Assembly (NCBI GenBank): GCA_021799945.1 | Contig: JAJYZK010000097.1 | Location: forward strand, 1 to 9,227 | Origin: Acidobacteriota bacterium | Lineage (GTDB): Bacteria > Acidobacteriota > Terriglobia > Terriglobales > Acidobacteriaceae | Length of the DNA: 9,227 nucleotides | Direction of reading: 5' to 3' | Part shown: positions 1 to 5,480 of the stretch, piece after piece | How the letters are laid out: every line of letters starts with the position of its first letter | How positions within the stretch are numbered: the stretch's first letter is position 1 | Translations under genes and position numbers: made by a program | The notes under the pieces: model-generated | Seen by the model: only the letters and a program-made list of their open reading frames with translations | Told to the model about the DNA's origin: nothing | The model's database searches: none

Positions 1-309
1 CTGGATGTAGGCGAACAGATTCTCCTTGATATGGTCCTGATCGCCCATCAGCTTCTTCATGTCCATCGGCGACGTGTTGTAAAAGCTCGCGCCGGACTTG
101 CGGAGCAGGAATGGCTCCGGGTTGATCCCGGCTTTCTTTTGCTTGGCAAACTCGGCCAGTACTGCTTCCTTTGTCGGTTCCAGCACGCAATCCATCCGGC
201 GCAGGACAGTGAACGGCAGGATCACTTTGCCGTACTCGGATTGCTTATAGTCGCCCCGCAGACGGTCCGCGACCGCCCAGATGAAGGAGGACAGCGTTTG
301 CTGATTCAT
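1..309 (-). CDS. hsdM: Type I restriction-modification methyltransferase subunit HsdM, N-terminal part (cut by window edge)
   Basis: HsdM is the N6-adenine methyltransferase subunit of a type I restriction-modification complex; it modifies host DNA and joins HsdS and HsdR. Only the first 103 residues are present, and the gene continues off the left edge. They match the start of the HsdM N-terminal helical domain: FIWAVADRLRGDYKQSEYGK at residues 9-28, then VILPFTVLRRMDCVLEPTK at 29-47, and a FYNTSPMD stretch near 77-84. The SAM-binding and NPPY motifs would lie outside the window, so catalysis cannot be judged. I chose the ATG at 309 because HsdM proteins usually begin MNQQ or similar just before the IW.VAD.LRGD motif. 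The frame stays open upstream, with an in-frame ATG at 342 and a TTG near 375 as alternatives. No strong ribosome binding site decides between them. Base composition (about 57% GC by hand count of the first 300 bases) is lower than in the genes to the right. Confidence 0.93.
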   Translation of the reverse strand, partial: MNQQTLSSFIWAVADRLRGDYKQSEYGKVILPFTVLRRMDCVLEPTKEAVLAEFAKQKKAGINPEPFLLRKSGASFYNTSPMDMKKLMGDQDHIKENLFAYIQ

Positions 310-364
310 GCGCTTTGAGTCCTGCCGTAGGGCCGTCGCCATTTCCGCGAGCGTGATCCCTGGC

Positions 365-393
365 CTTTTAATCTCATTCAATTTACACGCCAA
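365..393 (-). promoter_or_regulatory. Possible sigma-70 promoter for hsdM
   Basis: On the minus strand TTGGCG (388-393) is followed after 17 bases by TAAAAG (365-370). Each hexamer matches four of six consensus positions. Transcription would start near 358, giving a leader of about 50 bases before the ATG at 309. This AT-richer patch is the most promoter-like sequence upstream of hsdM, but both hexamers are weak. Confidence 0.3.
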
Positions 394-428
394 GGGCGGA
401 GAGCATGGAGCGCGTCAGCCGGTGGGAG

Positions 429-455
429 GATTCTCTCGACGGCGTCGCGAGAATC
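429..455. repeat. 27-base near-perfect palindrome in the hsdM upstream gap
   Basis: Arms of 13 bases surround a central G at 442. GATTCTC (429-435) pairs with GAGAATC (449-455) and CGACG (437-441) pairs with CGTCG (443-447); the only mismatch is 436 against 448. There is no T-run on either side in either direction, so it does not look like an intrinsic terminator. It lies about 120 bases upstream of the hsdM start, upstream of the candidate promoter. It could be a protein-binding operator, a REP-like repeat unit or a recombination site; the sequence alone does not decide. Confidence 0.6.
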
Positions 456-842
456 GTAGCGTTCCCGTTCCGCCGGACGGACGCCTCGTTGCTCAACAGT
501 TCTTCGGCCATCCGCCGAATACCCGGCCGTCGCGGCTAGGCGGGGCTATCCTCGAGCATTATGGCTGTCTTGAAAGCCAGCGCAATGAGCGGAGCGGCGC
601 CCCGTCCCTGTCCCTTGGCCGGACTTTTTACCGCGCTTTGACTGATTTCCGTGCGGAGGTTTTGCTAACTTTCGGTGTTGAGTGGTTGCAACGACCGCTT
701 GTTGGGACGGGTGAAACTTGTTCAAGGAGGCTGGCTTCAAGGCCGGTCGGGAAAAGGCGTCTGGACGTCGGTCAAAAGGTCAGCGGAGCTTTGGCGCCGA
801 ATGACGCCAATCCGGGAAGAAAACCATCGCTAACGAGTTGAT

Positions 843-918
843 TGGTGGACCTGGTCGGGATCGAACCGACGACCTCTTCCATGCCATGGAAGCGCGCTCC
901 CAGCTGCGCCACAGGCCC
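843..918 (-). tRNA. tRNA-Ala (anticodon GGC)
   Basis: Read on the minus strand, 76 bases fold into a standard cloverleaf: a 7-bp acceptor stem (GGGCCTG with CAGGTCC), a 4-bp D stem, and an anticodon stem CTTCC/GGAAG around the loop ATGGCAT. A 5-base variable loop follows, then a T arm GTCGG-TTCGATC-CCGAC, discriminator A and an encoded CCA. The anticodon is GGC, which reads GCC and GCT alanine codons. The acceptor contains the G3-U70 wobble pair, the main identity element for alanyl-tRNA synthetase, which supports the assignment independently of the anticodon. Its 3' end points toward the hsdM region, a typical integration site for islands. Confidence 0.97.
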
Positions 919-942
919 ACACCGGGGCGAAATCCCTCATCA

Positions 943-972
943 ATTTTCCTTGAGCGCAGGGCGATCCGTCAA
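943..972 (-). promoter_or_regulatory. Probable sigma-70 promoter of tRNA-Ala
   Basis: On the minus strand TTGACG (967-972, five of six consensus bases) is followed after 18 bases by GAAAAT (943-948, four of six). The predicted start near 936 would leave about 18 bases of leader before the mature 5' end at 918, which suits a tRNA gene. Confidence 0.5.
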
Positions 973-1045
973 ACCCGCTCCGGTCTCCGGGCATCGGATG
1001 TGGCAGTCTAAGAGCATAGGGATCTTCGCCCTCGGGAGCCTCCAG

Positions 1046-1774
1046 ATGCAATTCGCCAGGAAATGCCTCCGCTTCGCGCTTCTCGGGCCGGGGCTATTCA
1101 GCGTAATGGCGCAGTCCGCCCGCGCTCAGGCGAACCCGGCCCCACCCTCTGCGCAACCCGCCGCCTCGGCCGCTGCTTCCGCCGCCCCCCAGGCGACGCC
1201 CGCCGTCGACCCGACCACGGATGCAACCGGGGAAGGCCTGCGCGATGCTCTGGCGCAGGTCTCCTCCGCCATCGCCGGCCTCGACATTCCGCGCTGGAAA
1301 GAGCCGGCCGAGGTCCGCCAAACGACCCAGTCCGACGTCGATTCCCTGGAGCGCGACTTGAACGGGACATTGCCGAGCCTGCTGGCGCAGGCGGCGCCTG
1401 CGTCGGCAGGTCCGGGGCAGGCCGCAGCCCCGGCTCTCGCGCCGGACTTCGCGGTCTTCCGCAATGTGGACGCCCTCTACGACGTTCTGCTGCGCGTGAC
1501 GCAGACCGCCACGCTGGCCCGCTCTCCCGATGCCGAAGCCCTGGAACAGGCCCGGGCGGCGCTGGAGTCGGCCCGCTTCAAATTGGGCGCCTCCCTGCTG
1601 CAGTCCATCGGCCAGCAGGATGCTCAGCTTGCCCGCTTCCGCGCCGCGCCGCCTCCGGTGGTGGCGCCTGTGGCCCCGCCTGCTCCCAAGAAAATTGTCG
1701 TAGATGACGGACCCGCCCCCACGAAGCGGCGCAAGAGCAAGAAAAGGCCGGCGCCGGCCGCCCCCGACAATTAA
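1046..1774 (+). CDS. Hypothetical exported protein with Ala/Pro-rich linkers
   Basis: The product has 242 residues and I do not recognise a characterised family. Residues 1-28 form a plausible Sec signal peptide: basic start (R5, K6, R9), hydrophobic core, then QSARAQA with cleavage near A27-A29. An Ala/Pro-rich linker (29-58) follows, then a helical region (about 63-115) containing IPRWKEP, and a second Ala/Pro linker (115-132). A second helical region (about 134-190) contains NVDALYDVLLRV. The tail (200-242) is rich in Pro, Ala, Lys and Arg. The start at 1046 is preferred because GGGAG lies seven bases upstream and the signal peptide then begins at residue 1; the frame stays open back to 842 but would run through the tRNA-Ala gene, so that extension is not credible. 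The stop codon sits on the edge of an inverted-repeat element, so the last residues may have been set by an insertion. I recall similar conserved proteins of unknown role in acidobacteria, but cannot confirm this. Confidence 0.78.
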   Translation: MQFARKCLRFALLGPGLFSVMAQSARAQANPAPPSAQPAASAAASAAPQATPAVDPTTDATGEGLRDALAQVSSAIAGLDIPRWKEPAEVRQTTQSDVDSLERDLNGTLPSLLAQAAPASAGPGQAAAPALAPDFAVFRNVDALYDVLLRVTQTATLARSPDAEALEQARAALESARFKLGASLLQSIGQQDAQLARFRAAPPPVVAPVAPPAPKKIVVDDGPAPTKRRKSKKRPAPAAPDN

Positions 1775-1898
1775 GAGTTTGTTGAGAAACAGGGCTGTGG
1801 CCGGGACAAGATCCAATTCCTTGGGTAGCTGGATTGGCAGGCACACATCCCGTTGCGCCTCGTTCGGTGCTTCGGCGCGTTTTCCAACAAACTCCTAA
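1771..1898. mobile_element. Probable MITE-like inverted-repeat element (about 128 bp)
   Basis: The left end TTAAGAGTTTGTTGAGAAAC (1771-1790) and the reverse complement of the right end, TTAGGAGTTTGTTGGAAAAC (1879-1898), agree at 17 of 20 positions, including an uninterrupted GAGTTTGTTG. No transposase is encoded between them. The edges read TTAA on the left and CTAA on the right, which would suit a YTAR- or TNA-like target duplication as in IS5-type elements, though they are not identical. A small internal inverted repeat, CCAAT (1813-1817) with ATTGG (1833-1837), lies inside. The stop codon of the preceding gene (1772-1774) overlaps the left edge. Alternatively it is simply a transcribed long-range stem; I cannot name the parent insertion sequence. 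Confidence 0.55.
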
Positions 1899-1931
1899 CC
1901 GGCGCCGGTCGCCTTTTCGAAACCCCCTTTT

Positions 1932-1961
1932 GGAACCCAGGAGCCGGTTTCCGGTGTCTAA
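1932..1961 (+). promoter_or_regulatory. ECF sigma-E-like promoter
   Basis: GGAACC at 1932-1937 and GTCTAA at 1956-1961 match the two elements of RpoE-type ECF promoters (GGAAC in the -35 region, GTC or TCTAA in the -10 region). The gap of 18 bases is slightly long. It lies directly upstream of an ECF sigma factor gene, so autoregulation by that sigma factor is the natural reading. Transcription would start near 1968, leaving a leader of about 90 bases. Confidence 0.65.
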
Positions 1962-1990
1962 CCTGTAGGTAGGGATCGACCTCCCGAGTC

Positions 1991-2030
1991 CGTCTGCCTC
2001 CCCGGTCCTTTCCGGCAGACGTCTCCGGGG
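1991..2030 (+). promoter_or_regulatory. Structured 5' leader of the sigma gene (two crossing stems)
   Basis: CGTCTGCC (1991-1998) pairs perfectly with GGCAGACG (2014-2021). CCCCGG (2000-2005), which lies inside the loop of that stem, pairs perfectly with CCGGGG (2025-2030). The two stems therefore cross: they are either alternative folds or a pseudoknot with loops of 1, 8 and 3 bases. The structure sits between the predicted transcription start and the ribosome binding site at 2046-2052, so it could tune translation or transcript stability. It matches no riboswitch class I know. Confidence 0.45.
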
Positions 2031-2058
2031 CTTCCTGTTATGGTAGGGAGGACTCTGA

Positions 2059-2757
2059 ATGCAAGCGGGGATTGCCTTGGGAAATATCGCAAGCCTGGTA
2101 GGCGAGCGGCAGGAAGAGGCCTCGGTCGTCTCGGAATTGAAGGCAGGTTCCGAAGAAGCCTTCGCATGGCTGATCGCCAAGTATCATCAGCCGATTTTCA
2201 GTCTGGTCGCGCGCAGCATTCCGGATGCGGCTGACGCCGCCGACCTGACCCAGGACATCTTCATCAAAATCTACCGCGGAATCGGCCGCTTCCATGGCGA
2301 AGCGAGCCTGCGCACCTGGATCTACCGAATCGCCCTGCACGAGGCCAGCAACTCCCGCCGCTGGTGGCGCCGGCACAAAAAACAGGAAATCACCATCGAA
2401 TCCGAAGTGGGACGCACCTCCCATGGAGGCCCCGTCTGCCTCAAGGACACTCTGGTCGATCTTCAGGAATCGCCCTTTGACCACGCCGTCAACGAGGAGA
2501 TGCGCGTGCGGGTGGAATCGGCCCTCCGCAAGGTTCCCGAACCCTTTCACGCGGTAGTGGTATTGCGGGATATCGAGGGGTTCTCGTATGAAGAGATAGC
2601 GGAGATCCTGAACGTGAATCTAGGGACGGTCAAGTCGAGGCTGATGCGCGGCCGCGCCCAGTTGAAGGCGCGCTTGAGCGTTTTCGCGTCGGCGTCGGCG
2701 AAGCGGCCCAGCGCTTCCGCTCCCGGGGGGTCCATTCCGCTGGAGAGCCGCAGTTGA
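2059..2757 (+). CDS. ECF (RpoE-type) RNA polymerase sigma factor
   Basis: This is a group 4 (ECF) sigma factor of 232 residues, which directs RNA polymerase to stress-response promoters. Region 2 spans about residues 29-108: SEEAFAWLIAKYHQPIFSLV, the core-binding DLTQDIFIKIYRGI (62-75), and the -10 recognition part FHGEASLRTWIYRIALHEA (78-96). Region 4 spans about 150-206 and contains the helix-turn-helix FSYEEIAEILNVNLGTVKSR (175-194), which reads the -35 element. The N-terminal 28 residues and a Ser/Ala/Pro-rich tail (about 209-232) lie outside the two domains. The start at 2059 has a strong ribosome binding site, GGGAGGA at 2046-2052. A GGAACC/GTCTAA promoter upstream suggests autoregulation, and the next gene, 19 bases downstream, encodes its likely anti-sigma factor. 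It resembles the RpoE/SigW group; the exact ECF subgroup and the inducing signal cannot be read from sequence. Confidence 0.93.
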   Translation: MQAGIALGNIASLVGERQEEASVVSELKAGSEEAFAWLIAKYHQPIFSLVARSIPDAADAADLTQDIFIKIYRGIGRFHGEASLRTWIYRIALHEASNSRRWWRRHKKQEITIESEVGRTSHGGPVCLKDTLVDLQESPFDHAVNEEMRVRVESALRKVPEPFHAVVVLRDIEGFSYEEIAEILNVNLGTVKSRLMRGRAQLKARLSVFASASAKRPSASAPGGSIPLESRS

Positions 2758-2776
2758 CTTGCGCAAAGGAGGCCAA

Positions 2777-3442
2777 ATGAGCGAGTGCCAAGAAATTCGC
2801 AGCCAGTTTTCCGGTTATCTCGACGGGGCCGTGACCGGCGCGGCGATGCATTCGATTGCAACCCACCTGGAGAGTTGCGTCCCCTGCGGCATCGAATTCA
2901 GCGAATGGCGGCGCATGCAGGCGGCGCTCATCGCTCTGGGGCCGGCGAAGGCGCCCGAAGATCTCGGCCTGCGCCTGCGTGTGGCCCTGTCCCGGGAAAA
3001 CAGCATGTCCTTGGGCGGGAGCCTCGCGCGCTGGCAGGTGCGCTGGGAAAACACCTTCAGGCCATTTCTGCTGCAGGCCTCCGCCGGGCTGCTGAGCTCC
3101 GTGCTGCTGCTGGGTGTCGTCTCCATGCTGGCCTTGCCCGAGCCGCTGCTGGCGCGCGATGAACCGCCCGGAGTGGTCACCGCGGCCCACTTCCTCTATA
3201 CCTCCTGGCAGCCCCAGGTAACCATTGGGGACCGCGAGAACCCCATCGTGGTCGAGGCGTTTGTGAACGGAAGCGGCCGGGTCTACGACTATCAGATCGT
3301 TTCCGGTTCGAGTGACCGCGAAACTCGCTCGCAACTGGAAAATACCTTGCTTTTCAGCATATTTTCACCGGCGCGGGCCTTCGGCCAGCCGGTGCGGGGC
3401 ACGGTATTGCTCTCGTACTCGGGCATCTCCGTGCACGGCTGA
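2777..3442 (+). CDS. Membrane-anchored zinc-finger anti-sigma factor with a TonB-C-like C-terminal domain
   Basis: The product of 221 residues probably holds the preceding ECF sigma factor inactive at the membrane. The N-terminal cytoplasmic part carries the zinc-binding anti-sigma motif HLESCVPC (H30-x3-C34-x2-C37), with C4 as a possible fourth ligand. One transmembrane helix spans about residues 96-120 (LLQASAGLLSSVLLLGVVSM). The part beyond the membrane, about 155-217 (IVVEAFVNGSGRVYDYQIVS, then FSPARAFGQPVRGTVLLSYS), has the strand-helix-strand pattern and the FSPAR...G.PV.G wording of TonB C-terminal domains. That domain may sense an envelope signal; this is inference. The ATG at 2777 is chosen because AAGGAGG (2766-2772) precedes it by four bases; a TTG at 2759 is less likely. 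The 19-base gap to the sigma gene supports co-transcription. No site-1 protease signal is identifiable. Confidence 0.85.
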   Translation: MSECQEIRSQFSGYLDGAVTGAAMHSIATHLESCVPCGIEFSEWRRMQAALIALGPAKAPEDLGLRLRVALSRENSMSLGGSLARWQVRWENTFRPFLLQASAGLLSSVLLLGVVSMLALPEPLLARDEPPGVVTAAHFLYTSWQPQVTIGDRENPIVVEAFVNGSGRVYDYQIVSGSSDRETRSQLENTLLFSIFSPARAFGQPVRGTVLLSYSGISVHG

Positions 3443-3573
3443 GCCCGCCGCTGCCAGGCGCTTCAAGGCGAGGGAGGCAACTCGCAGCGCACAGGGCCCC
3501 GCGTCGACTCGGGCCTAGCCCTGCCTCGGCCCCTGCATTGCCCCCGGTTTGCGTCTCGTTTGGCCCTGCCCGT

Positions 3574-3602
3574 TTGACCCTAATAGAACGGTTGAATAGA
3601 CT
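3574..3602 (+). promoter_or_regulatory. Sigma-70 promoter of the TPR-rnc-lepB operon
   Basis: TTGACC (3574-3579, five of six consensus bases) and TAGACT (3597-3602, four of six) are separated by the optimal 17 bases. Transcription would start near 3609, giving a leader of about 24 bases before the ATG at 3633. It is the strongest housekeeping promoter visible and the likely entry point for the genes from 3633 onward. The rest of the 3443-3632 gap shows no gene and no convincing terminator for the anti-sigma gene. Confidence 0.6.
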
Positions 3603-3632
3603 GTCCTGAAGCGGTCTCGGCCCGCCCCGTCT

Positions 3633-5474
3633 ATGCAGCGTCATTCTCCACAGGCCGTGGAATCGCGATTCACGCCTGTGGCCGCGCGGAAAATTCGCAT
3701 TCCAAGGCCGTTCCTCGGCGCCGGCGGCGGGCTCCGCACGCCCTGCCGTGGCGGCTTGCGCTTCGCTCCGCTCCTTGGGCTGTTTTTAGCGGGCGCCCTA
3801 TCCCTGTCCGCCCAAGAACCGTCTTCGTCTTCTTCCTCCGCCGTCAGTTCAACTTTTTCCAGCACCAGCGCACCCGACCGGAGCGGATCCAGCGCGCCTT
3901 CCATGAAGGCCCCGGCCTTGGTCGATCCCACCGGGCCCGACATAACCCTGCAGGGCTCCGAAGCTCTCTTTGACGTGGCGGTGGCCCTCAACGCGTGTGG
4001 CTACGATCAAGGCTTGGCGGTTTCGGATCCGGTTCGCGCCAGGATCCGCGAAGAGGTCAACGAGGCGCTGCAGCAGTCCGCTCCTGCGCGCGATGCGCAC
4101 GACCAGGTGTGCACCTTTATCGATCAGCACCGGCTGGCCGATCCGGGGCGCGATCTGGCGCAATATATCTCGCTGGCCCTGTATGTAACCCCGCCGCCGG
4201 ATTTGAAGCCGATCGCCCAGACCGACGATATGCCGATCGACGCCACGCAGGTGGTCGATATTCTCCCCCTGCTGCGCAACTTCAGCGATCTAATCGGGCT
4301 GCACCTGATCTGGGTGCACTACCGTCCAACCTACGACCGGCAGTTGAAACATCTGCACGAAACGCTCGCGGCGATGGTCGATGACACCAACGCCTACCTC
4401 AAAATGCCGTTGGACAGCGATACGGGAACCCGGTTTCTGGTGGTGGTGGAGCCGATGCTGGATCCGGCGGAGATCAATGCGCGGGTTTACGGAACGGACT
4501 ACGTGGTGGTGGCCTCACCCTCCGGCGACGCGATCCGGATGAACGAAGTCCGGCACACCTACCTTCACTATGAAATCGAGCCTTTGCTGTATGCGCGGGA
4601 GTCGGCCCTGGATCGCCTGCAGCCGTTTCTGAAGGTAGTCCGGGATGCTCCGCTGAGCTACACCTACCGCAGCGATGTGGTGTCTCTGGTGGTGGAGTGC
4701 ATGATCCGCGCGATCGAAGCGCGGACCATGGACACCGGGGTGGCGATTTACAACATCCCGGCCGATATCCGCCGCAGCGACCTGGAGGCTGCAACCCGGG
4801 AGCACAACGCCACCGTAGAGGCCGCTCAAGCCGTGCGCAGGAACGCGGTGCAGGAGTCGATGGAGCAAGGCTACGTGCTGACCGCATACTTTTACCAGGC
4901 GTTTGCGGCCTTCGAGCGGCAGCCGCAGAGCTTGAAGGAAAGCATCGGGACGATGGTGTATGGAATGGATGTGGGATCGGAGCTCAGCCTGGCCAAACAC
5001 GTCACCTTCGTCGATCACTCCGAAGACGACGTGGTCCGCAGGTCGCCGCAGCGCCTGAGCGGGCTGGATCAGGCGGAGGCGGATCTGGCCAAGGGGGATT
5101 ACGACGCCGCCGGCGAACTGGCCCGGAAGTCGCTGGACGACGGGAGCGGAGATGCCGGCCGCGCCAACTTCATCCTGGCCCGCCTCGCCATCCTGCACCG
5201 CGATGTTCCCGGGGCCAAACACGATTTCCAGGAGACGATCCGCCTCTCCAAGGATCCCCGCCTGATCGCCTGGTCCCATATCTATCTGGGACGCATCTTC
5301 GACGTTGAGAATCAGCGGGACGCCGCGGTTGCGGAATACCAGGCGGCTCTCACCGCACGGGACGGGCAGCCGGACACCAAGCGGGCGGCGGAGAAAGGGC
5401 TGAAGCAGGCTTACGCCGTGCCGCAGCAGGCGCAAACCGGGGACGCAGATCAGCCTCCGCAGACGACGCAATAA
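3633..5474 (+). CDS. Exported TPR-repeat protein with a degenerate HExxH-like motif
   Basis: The product has 613 residues, and its exact function is unknown. A signal peptide core lies at residues 42-60 (LRFAPLLGLFLAGALSLSA), with cleavage before Q61. This leaves an unusual 40-residue basic extension at the N-terminus, so the true start may be downstream; in-frame GTG codons (9, 16) and a TTG (42) are candidates, and none has a clear ribosome binding site. A Ser-rich linker (64-90) precedes a large domain (about 100-460). In it, FLVVVEPML (268-276) is followed by MNEVRHTYLHYEIEPLLYAR (303-322). That looks like the metallopeptidase helix of HEFSH-type proteins, but the catalytic Glu position is Thr (H308-T-Y-L-H312), so it is probably not an active protease. 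TPR-like helix pairs occupy about 478-507, 508-542 and 546-578, suggesting a protein-binding role in the periplasm or at the envelope. It starts just after a sigma-70 promoter and ends six bases before rnc. Confidence 0.82.
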   Translation: MQRHSPQAVESRFTPVAARKIRIPRPFLGAGGGLRTPCRGGLRFAPLLGLFLAGALSLSAQEPSSSSSSAVSSTFSSTSAPDRSGSSAPSMKAPALVDPTGPDITLQGSEALFDVAVALNACGYDQGLAVSDPVRARIREEVNEALQQSAPARDAHDQVCTFIDQHRLADPGRDLAQYISLALYVTPPPDLKPIAQTDDMPIDATQVVDILPLLRNFSDLIGLHLIWVHYRPTYDRQLKHLHETLAAMVDDTNAYLKMPLDSDTGTRFLVVVEPMLDPAEINARVYGTDYVVVASPSGDAIRMNEVRHTYLHYEIEPLLYARESALDRLQPFLKVVRDAPLSYTYRSDVVSLVVECMIRAIEARTMDTGVAIYNIPADIRRSDLEAATREHNATVEAAQAVRRNAVQESMEQGYVLTAYFYQAFAAFERQPQSLKESIGTMVYGMDVGSELSLAKHVTFVDHSEDDVVRRSPQRLSGLDQAEADLAKGDYDAAGELARKSLDDGSGDAGRANFILARLAILHRDVPGAKHDFQETIRLSKDPRLIAWSHIYLGRIFDVENQRDAAVAEYQAALTARDGQPDTKRAAEKGLKQAYAVPQQAQTGDADQPPQTTQ

Positions 5475-5480
5475 ACTGCA

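Larger units (their letters stand above)
310..842. other. Gene-poor gap between hsdM and tRNA-Ala
   Basis: I see no recognisable gene in this stretch. The plus frame is open across 308-841 but its translation has no family resemblance, it overlaps the hsdM start and it has no ribosome binding site. On the minus strand there are short frames (546-740, 64 codons; 383-511, 42 codons) with no recognisable product. The identifiable structures are the candidate hsdM promoter (365-393), the 27-base palindrome (429-455) and a small inverted repeat, TTGGCG (791-796) with CGCCAA (805-810). The stretch may be a remnant left by integration next to the tRNA, but no integrase fragment can be named. Confidence 0.5.

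Noticed and set aside
383..511. Minus-strand 42-codon frame beginning MAEELLSNEASVRR
   Set aside because: It reads through the 27-base palindrome, has no clear ribosome binding site and no recognisable product. It could be a real small gene but cannot be supported.
791..810. Inverted repeat TTGGCG/CGCCAA as a terminator for tRNA-Ala
   Set aside because: The stem is only 6 bp and is not followed by a T-run on the minus strand.
308..841. 177-codon plus-strand open frame in the gap left of the tRNA
   Set aside because: No family resemblance, no ribosome binding site, biased composition, overlap with the 5' end of hsdM on the other strand. Probably a chance open frame in GC-rich DNA.
842..1045. 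68-codon N-terminal extension of the exported hypothetical protein
   Set aside because: It would be translated through the tRNA-Ala gene on the opposite strand and would bury the signal peptide; the ATG at 1046 has a ribosome binding site.
3494..3515. GGCCC/GGGCC inverted repeat as a terminator after the anti-sigma gene
   Set aside because: Short stem with an 11-base loop and no T-run; not convincing.
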